Assembly (NCBI GenBank): GCA_009602735.1
Contig: WELA01009360.1
Span: 85,239-134,722, forward strand
DNA from: Mesotaenium endlicherianum
Taxonomy: Eukaryota; Streptophyta; Zygnematophyceae; Zygnematales; Mesotaeniaceae
Direction: 5' to 3'
DNA length: 49,484 nucleotides
In this document: positions 45,531 through 49,484 of the stretch, piece by piece
Layout of the letters: each line of letters starts with the position of its first letter
Numbering within the stretch: the first letter of the stretch is position 1
Made by a program: the position numbers and the translations under genes
The notes under the pieces: generated by a model
Database searches by the model: none
Seen by the model: only the letters and a program-made list of their open reading frames with translations
Told to the model about the DNA's origin: nothing

Positions 45531-46820
45531 ATCAATATCCGGATTCGGGAAGCTGAAGAATCGGGAAAAATCGTCCACCTCGAACATGGATGATTCCAAT
45601 TTTCAAATAGTGCATTGACAGAAGATTGACAGAAGATTTGATTAAGAAACGCGCGCATGCTGTGATGGACCATACTGTATCTACTATCATGGTGATCATG
45701 GGGCTCTAGCAGGCTCTAGCCCTCTCGCGGTCTCAGTGCTCACCCTCTCTCGAGTCTCTCGAGTCTCGACTCTCGACTCAAGCCCATCACTGCCCGAGAA
45801 TGCGTTATCAACTATGATGAGCCGACAGTCGTGGGTGCTTCCGATGACTTTTCGGCTCTCCTTAAGACACATGTCACGTAATGGGTTCCTTTATACCGTC
45901 CAATTGAATATGAACCAGTAAGAACAAGGTTGCCCGAATCCTTTCGATCCACGACCTGAGATTTGGGTGACAGTCCTGCAGCTTCTAGGGTGGCTTATAG
46001 TGGCGTATAATGGTACAGAACGGTACAGAAGCAGACAGAGGGGTACAAAGGTGGTACGAGCGAGTGCTAGCTGCGATCTCGAGCGATATGCCGCGTGTGG
46101 TCTCGGGCTTGGAGACGAAGACGGGCCTTGTTTCGGCTTGCGGCCAAAACGCACGCTGGCCCACGCTTCTGAAATATCTATAGCTCCCTCAGCAGGCCTC
46201 GAGCTCACGAGTCACAGCCTCACAGGAATGCGATGTCAATCAATTTCATACAAGCAATGACAAAAAGCACGAGAAAAGGCTCGAAGGTTGCGCCAAGGAC
46301 CCCCAAGTTGCCCCAAGTTGCCCCAATACGCCGTCTCGGATCAGGGAACCTATATGCTGAGGTAGGACGGGCAAGGAGATGAGGAGCGAGTGACCTTCCC
46401 GTCCACAATTCCATACTTCTGTAATTGAAAGTCGTCCGGATCCTCCTAGACTTCATGAGACGCGCCAACTTATTGTCGCAATTTGGTAGTGTACATATGA
46501 CGACCAACATTCGAGTGATCAGAATCCGAATTCCTTCTTTGACTTGTCCGCTGTACAGGTGTATTTTTCTCCACAATGCAGATTCCAGGCGCCTGACTAC
46601 ATTGATAAGTGGCATAAATTAAGCTCTGGCACAGAGAGATCAGGGGTAAGATATTTAGCTTCAGCTCGTCATTGTTGCGTTTAACTTGCCTCAAATGTCT
46701 CCGAGTTGGTGATTCTGACAGCCTTCGAAGAAACGGACGTGCAAGTACTTGGGCATGATGTCACTTCCAAACAACAGATACCATTCCATATACTAAGAAG
46801 CAGACGGGTGATAGACAACG
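45531..46820. other. Upstream flank of the zinc finger gene
   Basis: No recognisable gene. The last bases before the ATG at 46821 contain in-frame TGA and TAG (46809-46814), which supports that start. Confidence 0.5.
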
Positions 46821-49199
46821 ATGGTAGCTCATGGAGAAGCATTAGATGAGTCAGATCTTGACCATCCGTGCAAACGCTCCTCTTCTGATCCTTGCCTGGT
46901 GACACCTAAAGAGACCCTGGGATTGAATAAGCCTGCCAGATCAGCGCTAGAAAAAGCTTCAGCAGCCCATCGTGCAACAGCTGCAGCTGGATCACCCGTA
47001 GAGCCAGCTCTTGACATGGCGCCAGCTGGCAAGCCCACCATGCCTGCACAGCATAGTCCAGAATCGAGAGTAAACCCACCGGGCCCCCCCCAAGGAGCAG
47101 CAGCAGCAGCAGCAGCAGCAGTGACGGCGGCAGCGGCGGCGGCCATGTCAGTGTGCACTCTGTGCAGCATGTGCTTCCTCACACCCCAGGCCCTCGAGAA
47201 GCACCACCACCACGCCCACCAGCATGCGGGCGGCGCCGCAGAGCGCCTCGTCGTGCGCCTCGAGCACGAGCACAATAGCTCCAGCCCCGGCCGTTGCCCG
47301 GGTTCCGGCCCCGGCTCCGGCCCCGGGCCAGAGCCCCTCCCGCCGGGCCAGCTTGGGGGGGGGGCTGCGGTAGGGAGCCCGGGCAGAGCGATAGAGCGCA
47401 GCCGCAGCCTGGGGCTGGGGCTGGGGCTGCAGCGGCAGGACTCACTGAAGCGGCGCTCGCTTGCGCTCGACGGTGGCGGCGCCGAGCACCAGATCACCTC
47501 GCCCGTCTCGCGGCGGCGCGAGGAGCGCCCCCCCCCGCTGCTGGCGGACCCCTGGCTCAGCCGGCACAGGTTTGCGACGAGCCACCTGGACGCCAATATC
47601 GGGCCGCTGCTGCTGCCGGGGAGCTCGCCGCCGCGGGAGCTGCTGACACCTGTCCGCCTGCTGCCCCCCGGGGCTGGGGGGAACTTTCTCTTCAACTCCC
47701 CCCTAAGCTCCCCCGGCAGCCAGCTGCGCAGGGCCGGCGGGTGGAGCTCCGGCTCGGGCTCTGGCTCGGGCTCAGGCTCGGGCTCAGGCTCGGGCGGAGG
47801 AGCGGGCCCTCTCAGAGGCGGCGGCCTGCAGTCCCAGCACTCCCTCCCCGCGGGCTTTCTGTTCCTGCAGCAGCAGCAGCACCAGCAGCAGCACCAGCAG
47901 CAGCACCACGCGGCAACTGCCGAGGCGCACTCGCCCCCCCCCGGGAGCAGCAGCAGCAGCCTGAGCCCCGCGCGCGAGCGCGAGAGGCAGCGGGCGGAGC
48001 TGCTGCAGGACCCGCGGCTTCTGGCCCAGCAGCGCGGCTGGTCCCCGCTGGAGCGCCGACCGTCCGACAGCAGCATCCTGGCGGTGTCGATTGCGCGCCA
48101 GTACAACCACCTCCAGCAGCACCAGCAGCACCAGCAGCTGCAGCAGCACCTCCAGCTCCAGCAGCAGCTGCAGCAGCAACTGGAACATCAGCAGCAACAG
48201 CAGCAGGGGCAGCAGCAGCAGCAGGGGCAGGGGCAGCAGCAGAGGCAGGGGCAGCTGGCGCAGAGCGGCGGGGGGGGGGGCAGCGGCAACTACCTGGAGC
48301 TGCCCAACCCGTGCTGCTCGCGCTACTGCAACTACTTCTCCATGCCCTGCTGCTGCAACAAGCCGCGGCCTCTGCCGGCGCCACCTGTCGCTGCCCCCGA
48401 CCAGCTCCTGGGGCAGGCGCAGGCGCACTCCCCCCCGGGGGGAAGCCCCACGGCCCTGCAGGCTGGAGGGGGAGGGGGAGGGGGAGGGGGAGGCCTGCTG
48501 GAAGGGCAGGGCCTGCGCCTGCCGGACATCGCCAGGGTGCACATTGGGATGGATGTGGACAGGGAGGCGCTGTCGCCGCCGCAGCAGCAGCAGCTCGAGC
48601 AGCATCAACAGCATCAGCATCTGCAGCAGCTACAGCAGCTGCAACAGCTGGGGCAGCAGCTGGGGCAGCAGCAGGATCAGCAGCAGCAGCTGCTACAGGA
48701 GCTGCAGCGACGGCAGCACGCGGGGGAGGGTGGCGTGGATAGCCGCCACGCGGCGCTGCTGCAGCAGCAGCTGTCGCTGAACGCGTGGTCGGCCCTCCAG
48801 CCCCCCCCCCCCAGCAGCCAGGGGACGCTGCTGCTGCGAGGAGGGGGGGCGGAGGGCGCGGAAAGGGGGGATGGGGCGGGGGCAGGCGCGCCGTACGACA
48901 GGGAGGGGGAGACGGCCCTCCTGCTTGGCAGCAGCACAAAGAGCAGGGGGACCGCACACCTGGACGGCGACCTGGCCGGAGGGGGCGCGAGGGCGGTGGC
49001 ATCAGCAGGAGGAAGGGGAGGAGGGGGGGGAGGGGAGGGAGGCGGGGAAGGAGGAAGGGGAGAAGCGCGCGGCATTGAAGATGATCTACGGCTCAGCCTT
49101 GCGCTGGGGGGAGGGGGAGGTGCAAGTGTGGATGACATGGACGACTCCCAGCCTGCCACGTCAGCGGCCCCGGAGCTTGATCTCAGCCTTCACCTCTAG
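46821..49199 (+). CDS. Gln-rich single C2H2 zinc finger protein with two EAR motifs (putative repressor)
   Basis: 792 residues, one exon. The start is fixed by in-frame TGA-TAG at 46809-46814. One finger at residues 112-133 (C-X2-C-X12-H-X4-H, CTLCSMCFLTPQALEKH) has the plant spacing and the Phe and QAL positions, but EK replaces the GG of QALGGH. The C-terminus holds LRLSLAL (756-762) and ends LDLSLHL (786-792). Both are LxLxL-type EAR motifs, which in plants recruit TOPLESS-class co-repressors. Between lie poly-Ala runs, a Ser-Gly run coded by GGCTCG repeats, long poly-Gln tracts (about 350-480 and 590-640), Gly runs and a Cys cluster (498-512). The layout recalls SUPERMAN/JAGGED-type proteins (one N-terminal finger, C-terminal EAR), though those are about 200-300 residues. 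A nuclear transcriptional repressor is inferred; targets are unknown. CAG and GGC runs make length polymorphism likely. Confidence 0.85.
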   Translation: MVAHGEALDESDLDHPCKRSSSDPCLVTPKETLGLNKPARSALEKASAAHRATAAAGSPVEPALDMAPAGKPTMPAQHSPESRVNPPGPPQGAAAAAAAAVTAAAAAAMSVCTLCSMCFLTPQALEKHHHHAHQHAGGAAERLVVRLEHEHNSSSPGRCPGSGPGSGPGPEPLPPGQLGGGAAVGSPGRAIERSRSLGLGLGLQRQDSLKRRSLALDGGGAEHQITSPVSRRREERPPPLLADPWLSRHRFATSHLDANIGPLLLPGSSPPRELLTPVRLLPPGAGGNFLFNSPLSSPGSQLRRAGGWSSGSGSGSGSGSGSGSGGGAGPLRGGGLQSQHSLPAGFLFLQQQQHQQQHQQQHHAATAEAHSPPPGSSSSSLSPARERERQRAELLQDPRLLAQQRGWSPLERRPSDSSILAVSIARQYNHLQQHQQHQQLQQHLQLQQQLQQQLEHQQQQQQGQQQQQGQGQQQRQGQLAQSGGGGGSGNYLELPNPCCSRYCNYFSMPCCCNKPRPLPAPPVAAPDQLLGQAQAHSPPGGSPTALQAGGGGGGGGGGLLEGQGLRLPDIARVHIGMDVDREALSPPQQQQLEQHQQHQHLQQLQQLQQLGQQLGQQQDQQQQLLQELQRRQHAGEGGVDSRHAALLQQQLSLNAWSALQPPPPSSQGTLLLRGGGAEGAERGDGAGAGAPYDREGETALLLGSSTKSRGTAHLDGDLAGGGARAVASAGGRGGGGGGEGGGEGGRGEARGIEDDLRLSLALGGGGGASVDDMDDSQPATSAAPELDLSLHL
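47871..48260 (+). repeat. CAG-rich coding repeats (poly-Gln) in the zinc finger gene
   Basis: Dense CAG with CAC and CTG interruptions coding Gln/His/Leu runs. They also open long spurious frames on both strands. Confidence 0.9.
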
Positions 49200-49484
49200 A
49201 GGTGCCATCGAGCTCCGTCGCTCGCGCTCAGTGTGCGGCTCCACCCATGGGGGGGCGTGTGTGCACTTCCTTGAAAGTGTGTGCCGCCTCGCTCCGGGTG
49301 TCTGCAGACCGCAGGGGTGAGGGGTAGGCAGGCAGGCAGACAGGCATGCCAGGTGGCAGCCAATACGAGCTCACTCACGGGCAGCTGGCCTGTCCTCCCC
49401 CACAGGAATGAGTCATTGGGTCCGAGCAACCCCCGGGATATACGATGCGAAGTCCTCGCCTCTCTTTCACCTCCCCCCCCCCCC
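49200..49484. other. 3' flank of the zinc finger gene
   Basis: Short downstream region with no gene recognised, ending in a poly(C) run at the window edge. Confidence 0.6.

Noticed and set aside
45369..45599. 76-codon minus-strand frame in repeat family B
   Set aside because: Some non-random look, but the matching part of the left copy is not open and no family is recognisable.
46829..48106. 425-codon open frame antisense to the zinc finger gene
   Set aside because: Mirror of the repeats (Cys, Leu, Pro runs); a composition effect.
47294..48742. 482-codon open frame overlapping the zinc finger gene in another plus frame
   Set aside because: Made of Ala/Arg/Pro runs from GC-rich CAG repeats read out of frame; no motif, while the main frame has a zinc finger and EAR motifs.
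1..49484. tRNA or rRNA genes
   Set aside because: I looked for cloverleaf-like and conserved rRNA words and saw none; a tRNAscan-SE and Infernal run would settle this.

Overview
The window looks like nuclear DNA of a streptophyte, probably a charophycean green alga. The evidence is two spliced host genes of plant type, an MTR4-like exosome helicase and a UDP-glucuronate decarboxylase (UDP-xylose synthase), plus a plant-style C2H2 zinc finger gene with EAR repression motifs, long GC-rich introns and a 22-kb nest of chromodomain Ty3/gypsy retrotransposons. The lineage is an inference. It is a draft assembly: nine single-n joins and one 10-n gap are visible, and several joins carry the same short sequence on both sides.

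Layout. 1-3862 (minus): 5' part of an MTR4/Ski2-like DExH helicase gene, exons 3404-3862, 1256-1781 and 97-225, running off the left edge. 3863-6744: AT-rich spacer with a decayed repeat of about 40 bp. 6745-14604 (minus): UDP-xylose synthase gene; eleven exons are readable and one, of about 89 nt, is missing. 14605-16590: upstream DNA with no recognisable gene. 16590-18051 and 40159-40290: one copy of a dispersed repeat (family B), split by the retrotransposon nest; a second copy lies at 43130-45530. 18052-40158: the nest. 40290-46820: otherwise unrecognised AT-rich DNA. 46821-49199 (plus): single-exon gene for a 792-residue Gln-rich, one-finger C2H2 protein with two EAR motifs.

The nest can be untangled. 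An outer element (720-bp LTRs 18052-18771 and 39439-40158, 5-bp target duplication GCACC) was entered by an inner element (21097-34509, target duplication TATGC) inside its reverse transcriptase. A third copy lies in inverted orientation at 21364-27420 within the inner one. All copies carry disabling mutations. Together they show one architecture: Gag with RGG-like stretch and CCHC knuckle, a textbook -1 frameshift signal (TTTAAAA, 7-nt spacer, perfect 10-bp stem-loop) into protease-RT-RNase H-integrase-chromodomain, then a third ORF of about 555 residues of unknown function. In all three copies the third ORF starts one base after a CAG that has an ACTAAC branchpoint-like motif about 24 nt upstream, which suggests expression from a spliced RNA. 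Chromoviruses normally lack such an ORF; this is the most interesting content of the window.
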